Part shown: positions 17,790 through 27,811 of the stretch, in pieces
Layout: each line of letters starts with the position of its first letter
Numbering within the stretch: the stretch's first letter is position 1
Assembly: GCF_003574355.1 (NCBI RefSeq)
Contig: NZ_QWLB01000026.1
Span: 1-49,834, forward strand
From: Meiothermus granaticius NBRC 107808
GTDB taxonomy: Bacteria > Deinococcota > Deinococci > Deinococcales > Thermaceae
Direction: 5' to 3'
Length of the DNA stretch: 49,834 nt
Made by a program: the position numbers and the translations under genes
Notes under the pieces: model-generated
The model's input: the letters and a program-made list of their open reading frames with translations, nothing else
Told to the model about the DNA's origin: nothing
The model's database searches: none

Positions 17790-20700
17790 CTAATCCGCCT
17801 TGATGCTCCACAGTTTAGAGAGCCCTTGGTCCGCAGCGACCCCATACAGCGCGTCGCAGGCCTCCATGGTGCGCTTTTGGTGGGTCACCAAGATGAACTG
17901 GGTCTGGTTTGAAAACTTCCTGAGGAAGTGACAGAAGCGCTGAATATTGGCCTCGTCCAAGGGGGCATCCACCTCGTCCAGTACGGCAATGGGCAGACCG
18001 GCTCCCTCGCCCACCTCAGAGAGGGCAAACAAAAAAGCCAGGGCCCCCATGGTGCGTTCCCCCATGGAAAGCAGCTCGAGGCTCACCCCGCGCTTGCCCG
18101 CCGGCCTGAGCCAGAGCTTTAGCCCCCCCTGCGAGCGCTCCAGGTGGGCCTCGGCCCCCAGCAGGGCCTCGGTGTACTGGGCAAACTTTTCCTTGAACAC
18201 CCCGTACTTGGACTCGAGCTGTTGGTGGTATTGCCCCTCCACCTGGTGCAACTCCGCGGTGAGCTTGGCCACCACCGCCTCGGCCTCGGTTAGGGCGGCC
18301 TCCAAACGGGCCACCCCGGCCTGGAGCTCAGCAGCTTCCTGCTGGGCCAAGTGATTTACCGGTCCCAGGGCCGCCAAGCGAGCCTCTACCTCCCCCAGCA
18401 TTCGGCTCAGGCTGCGGGCCGAGCCGTTTTCCACCGGGCCTTGGGGAAGCTCGTTCAGCTCGGCTTGTAGGGCCTCGAGCGTGGCTTCGCGCCGAGCTTG
18501 GGTAAAGTGGAGGGCCTCGAGGTCGGCCAGCAGCGTGTTGGTACGGGTTACAAGCTGCGACTCCTCCTCGGCCAGGGCCCTTAGGCGTTGCCGAGCCTGT
18601 CGCAGATCGGCTTCCTGGGCCTCGAGGTTCAGCCTTGCGCGGGCCGTTTCTAGGTCGGCCTTAGCCACCTGCAGGGCCTGGAGGCGGGTCTCGAGCTCAG
18701 CCTGTTCGGTTTTGAGCTGCTCCAGGCGGGCCTCGAGCTCCCCAAGCTGCTCCTGGGCCTCTGCATAACGGGCCTGGTCCTCTCGGTAGCGCTGCCACAT
18801 CGCCATGGCCTCACGCCCCAAAGCGATCTCCGCGCTCAAGGCCTCGCGCTCGGCCCGCAGGGCGGCCAGCCGTGAGGGCTCCGGAGGGGGCACCGGCTCG
18901 GGGGGCTGGGGCAGTGTCTGATGGGCTTGGCGGCCCAGGAAGGCCTTAACCCCGCGCAGCTCGGTTTGAAGTTCGACCTGCTGGCGGCGTAGGGTCTCGA
19001 GGCCCAGCCCCTTGAGCTGCGCCCGGAGCCCCTCGGCTTCCTGCTGTAGGGCCTGAGCCTCGGCCCGCAGCCGCTCCGTGTCCCGCCGGGTCTCGCTCAA
19101 GCGGCGGCGCAGGGACAGAACCTGCCCGCCCCGGGCACTGCGCCCCCCGGTGAGGGCCCCGCTGGGCTCGAGCAATTCCCCTTCCAGTGTGACCATGCGC
19201 GGCGCTTCAAGCGCCTGCTTGCGCAGGTGCAGCGCGGCCTCCAAGGTTTCCAACACCAGCAGCTCCCCCAGCAGGGTGGGCAGGGCCTCCGGACAAGCCG
19301 GCAGTTCGACCAATTCTCGGGCCAGACCCAGCACCCCTGGCTCCTTCGACCAGTCCCGTGACCTGCGGACGACCGGGCGCAGCAGGGTCCGCGGGAGAAA
19401 GGTGGCCCGTCCGCCCTGGCGTTTGAGGTACTCGATCGCGGCTTGAGCCGCGGCTTCACTCTCACACAGTACCCAGCCCAACCGCCCGCCGAGCGCGGTC
19501 TCGAGGGCGAGTTCCAGAGGGGCAGGGACCTCGAGTAGATCAGCTACGATGCCCACAATTCCGGCGATCCCCGAGTTCCGGGCTCTGCGCGGCCCTTCGG
19601 CCAGGTCGGAACCCGAGCGAATCAGGGCGTTCAGCCGTTCGGCCTCCGCCTGGGCTGCCCGCAGCTCCCCGGTAAGGCTGCCCTCGCGCCGAACCACCCC
19701 ATCCAGTTCCCGCCGCAACCGCTGCTCCAGGGCCTCGGTCTCGGCCAACGCCGCCGTGACCTCAGCCAGCTTGGTCTCCAAGCGGCTGGCTTCGGCTTGG
19801 GCTTGCGCGTGCTCGAGCTGGGCTTTGCGGAACGCAGCTTGCTGTACCTCAAATGCGGTTTGGGCCTGCAAAAAACGTTCATAGGCCGCCTGTGCAGCTT
19901 GCTGGTGAAGCTCCTCGGCCCGCAGGCTGGCCAGAAGCTCGGCCAGTCGGGCTTCCTGCGATTGCTGCAGCTGGGGATCTGGCTCCTGCAGAGGAGGGAG
20001 GGCCGGGGGCGAGATCGCCCTGAGCCGCTCCGCGCGGGCCTGGGCCTCGCCTAAATCCTGCGCGGCCCGCTGCAGGAGCCGCCGCTGGGAAGACTCCTCC
20101 TGGGCCATCAGCCGCAGCTCACCGGCGAGGGCCTCGGCCTGCTGAGCCGCCTCACTGTGGGCGGCTTGGGCCTGTTCAAGCTGCTCCAGCGCAGCAACCT
20201 TATCGGCCCCGAGCTGGGCCAAGCGGGTCGAAATCGCGGCCCGTTCAGCCTCGAGCCCCGCGGCCTTGGCCTGGGCAGCCTGGACCTCAGCGGCTGCCTC
20301 GGCCATGCGGGCTACCCGCACGCTGCGGCGCAGCGTCAAGACCTGGGTGGCCAGCTCCGCCGCCTCGCGGGCGGCTGCGGCCTGCTCGAGCTTGAGGGCC
20401 AGGGCCTGGCGACGCTCCGCTGTCTCTGCCAGGCGGGCCTGGAGCTCCGTGGTGGCCAGCTCCAGGTGCTCTCGAGTGGCGCGGGCAGCCTGGGTCACGG
20501 CCCGCAACCCCGCCGCCTCCTCGAGGTAAGCCAGCAGCACCTCGGGCCCAGCCTGCAAAATTTGCCCCACCTCGCCCTGCCCTACCACCGCATAGCCATT
20601 GCGCGAAAGCCCTGTGCCCATCAGGGCGGCCTCAACCTGGCGCAGGCTGGCCCGGGCTCCATCCAGCCGTATCTCGCTGCTCCCCTCCCGCTCGAGCCGC

Positions 20701-20981
20701 CGCAGTAGGCTTCGCCGCCGCGGGCCATGGGAGAGCTCGAGGGTCACCTCAGCAAACCCCAGCGGGGCTTTGCCGTCGGCGCCATGAAACAGCAGGGACT
20801 GGGCCTCTTCGCCGCGCAGGTCTCGAGCCCTGGCCCCCACCACCCAGCGCAAAGCCTCCACCAAATTGCTCTTCCCGGAGCCATTGGGCCCCACGATGCC
20901 AAAAACCCCTGGGCCGAAATCCAGCACTGTGCGTTCACCAAAGGACTTAAACCCTTGCAGGGTCAGGCGGTCAATCCTCAT
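17790..20981 (-). CDS. smc: Chromosome partition protein SMC
   Basis: The 1063-residue protein has Walker A GPNGSGKS at 31-38, a long coiled coil rich in Ala, Glu, Gln and Leu, a hinge at about 440-560 (GIAGIVGIVADLLEV, then ALETALGGRLGWVL), a second coiled coil, the signature motif near 970 and Walker B AVLDEVDAPLDEAN near 1003. SMC dimers fold and separate chromosomes with ScpA/ScpB. It is shorter than the usual 1150-1200 residues, mainly in the coils. The signature reads LSMGER rather than LSGGE, a notable change. AAGGAG lies 4 bases before the ATG. The dif-like site and recombinase gene follow directly. Confidence 0.95.
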   Translation of the reverse strand: MRIDRLTLQGFKSFGERTVLDFGPGVFGIVGPNGSGKSNLVEALRWVVGARARDLRGEEAQSLLFHGADGKAPLGFAEVTLELSHGPRRRSLLRRLEREGSSEIRLDGARASLRQVEAALMGTGLSRNGYAVVGQGEVGQILQAGPEVLLAYLEEAAGLRAVTQAARATREHLELATTELQARLAETAERRQALALKLEQAAAAREAAELATQVLTLRRSVRVARMAEAAAEVQAAQAKAAGLEAERAAISTRLAQLGADKVAALEQLEQAQAAHSEAAQQAEALAGELRLMAQEESSQRRLLQRAAQDLGEAQARAERLRAISPPALPPLQEPDPQLQQSQEARLAELLASLRAEELHQQAAQAAYERFLQAQTAFEVQQAAFRKAQLEHAQAQAEASRLETKLAEVTAALAETEALEQRLRRELDGVVRREGSLTGELRAAQAEAERLNALIRSGSDLAEGPRRARNSGIAGIVGIVADLLEVPAPLELALETALGGRLGWVLCESEAAAQAAIEYLKRQGGRATFLPRTLLRPVVRRSRDWSKEPGVLGLARELVELPACPEALPTLLGELLVLETLEAALHLRKQALEAPRMVTLEGELLEPSGALTGGRSARGGQVLSLRRRLSETRRDTERLRAEAQALQQEAEGLRAQLKGLGLETLRRQQVELQTELRGVKAFLGRQAHQTLPQPPEPVPPPEPSRLAALRAEREALSAEIALGREAMAMWQRYREDQARYAEAQEQLGELEARLEQLKTEQAELETRLQALQVAKADLETARARLNLEAQEADLRQARQRLRALAEEESQLVTRTNTLLADLEALHFTQARREATLEALQAELNELPQGPVENGSARSLSRMLGEVEARLAALGPVNHLAQQEAAELQAGVARLEAALTEAEAVVAKLTAELHQVEGQYHQQLESKYGVFKEKFAQYTEALLGAEAHLERSQGGLKLWLRPAGKRGVSLELLSMGERTMGALAFLFALSEVGEGAGLPIAVLDEVDAPLDEANIQRFCHFLRKFSNQTQFILVTHQKRTMEACDALYGVAADQGLSKLWSIKAD

Positions 20982-21039
20982 GGGGCTCCTTCATGCCGAA
21001 GCAGCCCATAACCGCGGGTTGGGTTGCGGGATATACCGG

Positions 21040-21570
21040 TCATTGCTGGCGTTTGAAGGGATCTACGAGCGAGAGGTGGCCCAGGCTCAGCACGTCTTTG
21101 CCCCCTAGGAGGAACTGCACTGCGCTCACCCTCTTGAACTCGAGCAAGGTGGCCGCAATCCCGTAGATTAGGTTGTCCTCGGCGACGGTGCCGTAATTGA
21201 GCTTGGCGTAGGCCGGAGGGAGGTCTACATAAGCGGTACCGTCGCGCAGAAACACCGTAGGCGGCAGACTGCCCACCGGAACCAAGGCCACCGCCCCCGG
21301 CGCCTGCGGCCCTTTGACCAGCTCGGCCATGGCCCGATTCAAGAGGTCTTCGCCATCCCCCGTCTGCACCACCCGGGTCTCGACCACCATACCGCTGCCG
21401 CTGTCTTTACCGAAGTGCAGGCGCAGGGTTTTGCTGCCCCCTGGCTCGATATCGCCCGGAAGGTTGAGCTGGCGGGTGTCGGGGCTGGTCTGGACCAGCG
21501 TGCCCAGCCAAATCCCGCCGATAAGGACCGCGAGTCCTAAAAGATTGGTAAAGCTGAGGAAGCGCATCAT
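21040..21570 (-). CDS. GerMN domain protein, membrane-anchored
   Basis: The 176-residue protein has an N-terminal hydrophobic anchor (about 6-25) and a GerMN domain (about 70-160) with blocks LVKGPQAPG, VFLRDGTAYVDLPPAY and YGIAATLLEFKRVSAVQFLLGGK. GerMN domains are found in Bacillus GerM and in actinobacterial LpqB and are linked to the cell envelope or peptidoglycan. Two ATG codons stand in a row; the first at 21570 overlaps the amidase stop as ATGA, which argues for coupled translation with that cell-wall enzyme. Confidence 0.8.
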   Translation of the reverse strand: MMRFLSFTNLLGLAVLIGGIWLGTLVQTSPDTRQLNLPGDIEPGGSKTLRLHFGKDSGSGMVVETRVVQTGDGEDLLNRAMAELVKGPQAPGAVALVPVGSLPPTVFLRDGTAYVDLPPAYAKLNYGTVAEDNLIYGIAATLLEFKRVSAVQFLLGGKDVLSLGHLSLVDPFKRQQ

Positions 21571-22850
21571 GGTTTAGTGGCTCCTGGCTGGGGTTGGGGA
21601 GCACTGGGGACCGGCGCGGGGCTTGGCAAGCCCAAGTAGGAGAAGACGGCCTGGGCCAGCGCTCCGGCCACCGCATCCCGGCCCTGGGCTGTGCGCAAGG
21701 ACTCAAAGCCTAGCTCAGCCAGCACAGCAGCTCCGCCGCTCTGCGAGAGCACATACATGGCATCCTCGCTGGCCTGGGCCTTGACCGCGATCCCTGCCAG
21801 GGCTCCCGCCACCCCTTGAGCGAAGCGGGCCGCCGAGCCTGGAGGGGCCACATAGCGCTCGAGGACGGCCTTCTGGGCCGCCGGAGTCTTGGGCAGCAAT
21901 TCGCGCCCCTTTTCCAAGAGGCGCAGGGTCTGCACCTCGGGGTAGCTGTAAACGTGAGCCTGTGCCCCCGCTGCGGCGTGGAGGCTCAGGAAGACCTGCC
22001 CCAGACTGGCGTACTGGGCACGGGTCAAAAGCGGCACCGAGGCGTCGCTCTTGCGGGTGGTCATCACCTCGAGGCCCCGGGCTTCCAGGAGCTTCTGCAG
22101 GCGCTGGGCCAGGCTTAGGGTGAGATCCTTCTCGGCCAGCTTACCCACAACCACCCCGGTATCCTCTCCCCCGTGTCCGGGGTCCAGCACCACCAGGGTG
22201 GGCTGCGCGGGGTTGCCCCGTTCTACGATCACCTGACGCGGCAGGAAGATGAGGTGAGGCGGGTCGTTGCCTGCGGGCAAGGTGAGCTCGCTGCCCCACT
22301 CGGTTTTGGTCAGGGTTACCGGCGAATTCGGTGGAACATCGGGGGTTGCAGTGACCCCGATCAGGGCTAAACGGGGGGGGTTATTGGCCAGGAGTTGGAC
22401 CTGTACCTCGCGGTCAAAGTTGAGGAGGTAGCGCTCAGCTCCGCCCGCATTGGCCCGCTTGACCTCCACCAGCCGCGCGGGCTTGAGGGCCAGTACCGGG
22501 GCTCCATAATCGTTGCGGTAGAGCAAACCCAGGTTAGCGGCCAACTGCTGCACCGGCACCCAAACGCTGCCCTGAGCCCGGTAGGCAGCCGCCCGGCTGG
22601 CCGCTCGAGGCCCGTCTTCGGTGATAAAAAAGCTCGAGACCGTGCTGCCCAAGCTCAGATAGACCCGACCGCCTGCCTCGAGATACCCCAATCCCAGGGC
22701 CTGGGCAATCAGTTGGGCCGGGCCAAACGCGGTGCTGTCCCCACCGGGATAGATGGCCTGGGTTTCCTGGAACCCCACCAGCAGACGGTTTTCGTACTGA
22801 GCCGAGGAAAAACCCAGCAGCAGGATCAGGAGGAGGATCAAGCGTCGCAT
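21567..22850 (-). CDS. N-acetylmuramoyl-L-alanine amidase (Amidase_3, AmiC type)
   Basis: From the ATG at 22850 the 427-residue protein begins MRRLILLLILLLGFSSAQ, a signal peptide. An AMIN-like/copper-amine-oxidase-like N-terminal region (about 20-200) is followed by the zinc amidase domain: LDPGHGGEDTG near 224-234, the Glu of AEKDLTLSLA, SLHAAAG, and the catalytic Glu in LAELGFES. It splits the bond between MurNAc and L-Ala of peptidoglycan. An ATG ten codons further upstream would place charged residues ahead of the signal and is less likely. The C-terminus ends in a Pro-rich tail. Confidence 0.9.
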   Translation of the reverse strand: MRRLILLLILLLGFSSAQYENRLLVGFQETQAIYPGGDSTAFGPAQLIAQALGLGYLEAGGRVYLSLGSTVSSFFITEDGPRAASRAAAYRAQGSVWVPVQQLAANLGLLYRNDYGAPVLALKPARLVEVKRANAGGAERYLLNFDREVQVQLLANNPPRLALIGVTATPDVPPNSPVTLTKTEWGSELTLPAGNDPPHLIFLPRQVIVERGNPAQPTLVVLDPGHGGEDTGVVVGKLAEKDLTLSLAQRLQKLLEARGLEVMTTRKSDASVPLLTRAQYASLGQVFLSLHAAAGAQAHVYSYPEVQTLRLLEKGRELLPKTPAAQKAVLERYVAPPGSAARFAQGVAGALAGIAVKAQASEDAMYVLSQSGGAAVLAELGFESLRTAQGRDAVAGALAQAVFSYLGLPSPAPVPSAPQPQPGATKP

Positions 22851-22920
22851 CCGAGTCTCAACCTCAATGTTGTACGGCACGAGGATTAGATGTGCAATAG
22901 AAGACCCGCACCCTGGCCCA

Positions 22921-23352
22921 TTACCAGCCCTCCAGCTCCCGCTGCACGGCCCGTTTCTTATCGTCGGCCTTTTTCTGATAGTCGCGCTTGCCTCGAGCCA
23001 GGGCCAGCAGCAGCTTGGCTTTACCCCGCTCGTTGAAGTAGATCCGCAGGGGAACCAAGGTGAGCCCCTTTTGTTCCACCTGAGCTTTGAGCTTGTTCAG
23101 CTCACGGCGGTGAAGCAGCAGCTTACGGCGGCGACGGGGATCATGGTTGGTATACCCCCCCTTCTCGTAAGGCGCGATGTAGAAGTCTTGGAGGAAGAGC
23201 TCACCCCCTTGGAACCGGGCGAAGGACCCGGTGAAATCAACCTGGCCGGCCCGCAAGCTCTTGACCTCGGTGCCCACCAAAGCCAAACCCGCCTCGAGGG
23301 TTTCCAGGATTTCATAGTCGTGCCGCGCACGGCGGTTCTCGAGTCCGGCCAT
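22921..23352 (-). CDS. smpB: SsrA-binding protein SmpB
   Basis: The 143-residue protein starts MAGLENRRARHDYEILET, contains GTEVKSLRAG, FTGSFARF, YIAPYEKGGY, PRRRRKLLLH and LVPLRIYFNERG, and ends in the basic tail typical of SmpB. It carries tmRNA to stalled ribosomes for trans-translation. The ATG at 23352 is chosen because GAGG lies 8 bases upstream and because the length then equals that of Thermus SmpB; the longer frame adds 13 unrelated residues. The ssrA gene itself is not in the window. Confidence 0.96.
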   Translation of the reverse strand: MAGLENRRARHDYEILETLEAGLALVGTEVKSLRAGQVDFTGSFARFQGGELFLQDFYIAPYEKGGYTNHDPRRRRKLLLHRRELNKLKAQVEQKGLTLVPLRIYFNERGKAKLLLALARGKRDYQKKADDKKRAVQRELEGW

Positions 23353-23410
23353 AAAACGCCTCATTTTAGAGCACGGGCGCAATCCATCCAAATCGGCGGT
23401 GGTATGCTAG

Positions 23411-24478
<1,068 letters not shown>

Positions 24479-24506
24479 ACCGGAGGGTGGGCTAACGCGC
24501 TGCCAG

Positions 24507-24528
24507 GCCCCTCTCAAAGGAGAGGGGC
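24507..24528 (+). terminator. Hairpin between gap and pgk
   Basis: GCCCCTCTC and GAGAGGGGC form a perfect 9-base-pair stem with an AAAG loop, followed by TATTCTTA. It may end part of the gap transcripts or stabilise their 3' ends, giving more gap than pgk mRNA. Confidence 0.6.
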
Positions 24529-24546
24529 TATTCTTAGGGGGATACG

Positions 24547-25734
24547 ATGCGCACCTTGAAGGATTTGGATGCTAAGGGCAAGCGGGTGCTGGTGCGGGTA
24601 GATTACAACGTGCCGATGAAGGAGGGCAGGGTCAAGGATGACACCCGAATTGAGGCCAGCCTACCCACGCTCCTGCACCTCTTGCAGCAGGGGGCTTCCC
24701 TGGTGCTGTTCAGCCACCTGGGGCGGCCTAAAGGCGGTTTCGATCTGGGGAGTAGCCTCGAGCCGGTCGCTAAGGTGCTCGAGCAAAAGCTGGGCAGGCC
24801 GGTGCAGTTCATCGGGGGTAAGGCGGAACTCCTGCCGGGTTCGGACGCGGTGCTGGAGAGGGTCAAAGCCCTTCCGCCGGGCTCCGTCGCCCTACTGGAC
24901 AATGTGCGCTTCGAGAAGGGCGAGGAGAGCAACGACGAGGCCTTGGCCCGGCAATACGCCCGACTGGGTGAGGCCTTTGTCCTCGACGCGTTTGGCAGCG
25001 CCCACCGGGCCCATGCTTCGGTGACTGGGGTGGCCCGGTTTTTGCCCAGCTATGCCGGGCTGTTGATGGAGAAGGAGGTCCGCAGCCTGAAGCGGGTGCT
25101 CGAGCAGCCCGATCATCCCTATTGGGTGGTGCTGGGTGGGGCCAAGGTCTCCGATAAGATTGGGGTGATCCAGAATCTCCTGCCCAAGGTGGATGGAATG
25201 CTCATCGGTGGGGCCATGGCCTTCACCTTCATCAAAGCCCAGGGCGGGCAGGTGGGCAGCTCGCTGGTCGAAGACGATAAGCTCGAGCTGGCTCAAAGCC
25301 TGCTACAGCAGGCCCAGGCGCAGGGGGTGAGGCTGCTGCTCCCGGTGGATGTGGTGGCGGCCCAAAAAATCGAAGCCGGAACCGAGACCCGGGTGATGCC
25401 TGCCGATCGTATCGAGGTGGGCTGGATGGGGCTGGATATTGGGCCCCAGACCCAGCAGGAGTTTGCCGACGCCCTTAGGGGGGCCAAGACCGTTCTTTGG
25501 AACGGCCCGATGGGGGTCTTTGAAGTGGATGACTTCTCCAAGGGCACCTTAGCGGTGGGGCAAGCCATTGCCGATCTCGAGGGAGCCTTCACTGTGATCG
25601 GCGGTGGAGACTCGGTGGCTGCGGCCAACAAGCTGGGGGTGGCCGAGCGGTTTAGCCACGTCTCGACCGGGGGTGGGGCCAGCCTGGAACTGCTCGAGCT
25701 GGGCACCCTGCCGGGAATTGAAGCGTTATCGTAA
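24547..25734 (+). CDS. pgk: Phosphoglycerate kinase
   Basis: The 395-residue two-domain protein begins with the PGK block [12 protein letters not shown] and contains SHLGRPKGG, the [12 protein letters not shown] motif, [10 protein letters not shown], and the C-terminal nucleotide site [10 protein letters not shown] followed by [14 protein letters not shown]. It transfers phosphate from 1,3-bisphosphoglycerate to ADP. The tpi start lies only 7 bases after the stop, so these two are cotranscribed. GGGGG lies close before the ATG. Confidence 0.97.
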   Translation: MRTLKDLDAKGKRVLVRVDYNVPMKEGRVKDDTRIEASLPTLLHLLQQGASLVLFSHLGRPKGGFDLGSSLEPVAKVLEQKLGRPVQFIGGKAELLPGSDAVLERVKALPPGSVALLDNVRFEKGEESNDEALARQYARLGEAFVLDAFGSAHRAHASVTGVARFLPSYAGLLMEKEVRSLKRVLEQPDHPYWVVLGGAKVSDKIGVIQNLLPKVDGMLIGGAMAFTFIKAQGGQVGSSLVEDDKLELAQSLLQQAQAQGVRLLLPVDVVAAQKIEAGTETRVMPADRIEVGWMGLDIGPQTQQEFADALRGAKTVLWNGPMGVFEVDDFSKGTLAVGQAIADLEGAFTVIGGGDSVAAANKLGVAERFSHVSTGGGASLELLELGTLPGIEALS

Positions 25735-25741
25735 GGAATTT

Positions 25742-26494
25742 ATGCGCCAAACCCTGATTGCCGGCAACTGGAAGATGTACAAAACCCCCTCTGAAGCCCG
25801 GCGGTGGTTTCACGACCTCATCGCCGCCAAACCCGAGGGGCAAGCTGAGGCTGCGCTGATGGTGGCCTATCCCCTGCTCCCCGGGGCCCGTGAGGTCTTG
25901 GAGGGACACGGGGTGTCCTGGGGTGCGCAGGATGTCTCAGCCCACCTCGAGGGGGCCTATACCGGTGAGGTTTCGGTCAAGATGCTGGCCGATCTGGCCT
26001 GCCGCTACACCGTGGTGGGCCACTCCGAGCGGCGCAGCTACCACGGGGAGTCCGATGCCTTGGTGGCCGAAAAAATCCGGAGGCTGCTGGAGTATGACAT
26101 CACCCCGATCTTGTGCGTGGGGGAGCCCCTCGAGGTGCGCGAAGCCGGGAATCATGTGTCCTATACCCTGAAGCAGCTCGAGGGGAGCCTGGCGGGGATT
26201 GCCCCCCAGTCCGCGGATCGTTTGGTGGTGGCGTATGAGCCGGTCTGGGCTATTGGCACCGGAAAAACCGCCACCCCTGCGGATGCTCAGGCTATGCACA
26301 AGGAGATTCGCACCTGGCTGGCCGGACGCTTTGACCTGGGCTTTGCCAACCAAGTCCGCATCCTCTATGGGGGTTCGGTGAAGCCCGAGAATGCCGCGGC
26401 CCTCTTCGGTCAGCCTGATATTGACGGTGGGTTGGTGGGCGGGGCCAGCTTGAAGCTCGATGATTACGTTGCCCTACTGAACACAGTGGGATGA
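25742..26494 (+). CDS. tpi: Triosephosphate isomerase
   Basis: The 250-residue TIM barrel starts at ATG 25742 ([14 protein letters not shown]), with AAGGA 4 bases upstream. Active-site residues are Asn9 and Lys11, His94 in VVGHSERR, and Glu166 in [16 protein letters not shown], followed by the phosphate-binding [10 protein letters not shown] and GGLVGGASL. It interconverts dihydroxyacetone phosphate and glyceraldehyde-3-phosphate. The frame continues upstream into pgk sequence, but the internal ATG is clearly the start. Confidence 0.97.
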   Translation: MRQTLIAGNWKMYKTPSEARRWFHDLIAAKPEGQAEAALMVAYPLLPGAREVLEGHGVSWGAQDVSAHLEGAYTGEVSVKMLADLACRYTVVGHSERRSYHGESDALVAEKIRRLLEYDITPILCVGEPLEVREAGNHVSYTLKQLEGSLAGIAPQSADRLVVAYEPVWAIGTGKTATPADAQAMHKEIRTWLAGRFDLGFANQVRILYGGSVKPENAAALFGQPDIDGGLVGGASLKLDDYVALLNTVG

Positions 26495-26609
26495 GCATTG
26501 GCCCTGAACCGTTCACGGTTGGCAGCGAGCCAAGAACACCCCGGTGCAGGGTATGCTTTTGCTTTCTGCGGTTAGCGCTCGCCGCTGAATGGCCAACGAG
26601 GAGGTTCAC

Positions 26610-27590
26610 GTGGAATACGTCCGCTTGGGAAACACCGGTCTCAAGGTCTCGAGGATCTGCCTCGGCATGATGACCTATGGCAACCCTGCCCTGCGCCCTT
26701 GGAGCCTCGAGCAAGACGCCGCCGAGCCCTTCGTGCGGCAGGCGGTAGAGAGCGGGATCAACTTTTTCGACACTGCCAACGTGTACTCTCGCGGGCGCAG
26801 CGAGGAGATTACCGGGGCGCTCCTCACCCAATACACCCGGCGCGAGGAGGTGGTGCTCGCCACCAAGGTCCATGGCGAGATGGGGCCTGGCCCCAACGAC
26901 CGGGGCCTTTCGCGCAAGCACATCTTCGACCAGGTGGACGCCTCCTTGAAGCGCCTTGGTACCGACTACATTGATCTCTACCAGATCCACCGTTGGGACT
27001 ACAGCACCCCCATCGAAGAGACCATGGAGGCCCTGCACGATTTGGTGAAGTCGGGGCGGGTGCGCTACATTGGGGCTAGCAGCATGTTCGCCTGGCAGTT
27101 CGCCAAGGCCCAGTACACCGCAGATCTGCACGGCTGGACCCGGTTCGTCTCGATGCAGAACCATTACAACCTACTCTATCGCGAAGAGGAGCGCGAGATG
27201 ATAGGGCAGTGCCTGGACATGGGAGTGGGGCTTCTCCCCTGGAGCCCACTGGCAAGGGGCGTGCTTACCGGCAACCGCACCCGCGAGGGGCAGAAGCTCA
27301 CCGACCGGGCCCGCACCGACGCCTTCGCCGATTCGCTCTACACTCACCCCTCCGACTTCGACATCGTGGACCGGGTGGCCGAGGTAGCCCGGGAGCGTGG
27401 GGTTTCCCCGGCCCAGGTGGCCCTGGCCTGGCTCCTGCACAAACCCGGCGTGACCAGCCCGATCGTGGGAGCCAGCAAGCCGGGGCACCTCAAGGACGCA
27501 ATCCAGTCGGTCGAACTGAAGCTCTCCGAGGGGGAAATCCGCCGTCTGGAGGAGCTGTATCAGCCGCACCCCATCGCTGGACACAGTTGA
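26610..27590 (+). CDS. Aldo/keto reductase
   Basis: The 326-residue protein has the AKR tetrad in place: Asp54 and Tyr59 (NFFDTANVYSRG), Lys in LATKVHGEMG, and His in LYQIHRWD. The C-terminal NADP-binding blocks SPLARGVLTG and SPIVGASKPGHL are also present. It resembles the AKR11/AKR12-like group; the substrate is unknown. The GTG at 26610 is preferred over ATG 26589 because GAGGAGG lies 5 bases before it and the AKR start EYVRLGNTGLKVSRI follows. A 50-codon ABC-transporter fragment begins exactly at its stop codon. Confidence 0.9.
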   Translation: MEYVRLGNTGLKVSRICLGMMTYGNPALRPWSLEQDAAEPFVRQAVESGINFFDTANVYSRGRSEEITGALLTQYTRREEVVLATKVHGEMGPGPNDRGLSRKHIFDQVDASLKRLGTDYIDLYQIHRWDYSTPIEETMEALHDLVKSGRVRYIGASSMFAWQFAKAQYTADLHGWTRFVSMQNHYNLLYREEEREMIGQCLDMGVGLLPWSPLARGVLTGNRTREGQKLTDRARTDAFADSLYTHPSDFDIVDRVAEVARERGVSPAQVALAWLLHKPGVTSPIVGASKPGHLKDAIQSVELKLSEGEIRRLEELYQPHPIAGHS

Positions 27591-27738
27591 CCCTATTCGG
27601 TACGGGAAGCTGGAAGCCACCGACGAAGAGATCATTGAGGTTGCCAAAAAGGCCAACGCCCACGGGTTCATCATGGCCCTGCCCGACGGCTACAGCACTG
27701 ACATCAGCCAGCACAGGGTAAAGCTCTCGGGCGGGTAG
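27589..27738 (+). pseudogene. Fragment of an ABC exporter ATP-binding domain
   Basis: In one frame 49 codons read DPIRYGKLEATDEE, then IIEVAKKANAHGFIMALP, then DGYSTDISQHRVKLSGG before TAG. This is the stretch of an MsbA/LmrA-type nucleotide-binding domain from the ENIRYG block after the Q-loop to the LSGGQ signature. Walker A, Walker B and the membrane domain are missing. It begins at the last bases of the aldo/keto reductase gene, so an ABC exporter gene was probably deleted here, leaving this scar. Confidence 0.8.
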
Positions 27739-27774
27739 GGTATATGCCAACTTGTACAGTACCCAGCTCAGCAT

Positions 27775-27804
27775 TTTGGGCTCGAGGCCGCTAAACGGTA
27801 TCCT
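27775..27804 (+). promoter_or_regulatory. Promoter of the aminotransferase gene
   Basis: TTTGGG (27775-27780), 18 bases and TATCCT (27799-27804) stand 7 bases before the ATG at 27812. This is leaderless spacing. Confidence 0.5.
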
Positions 27805-27811
27805 CTTATTT

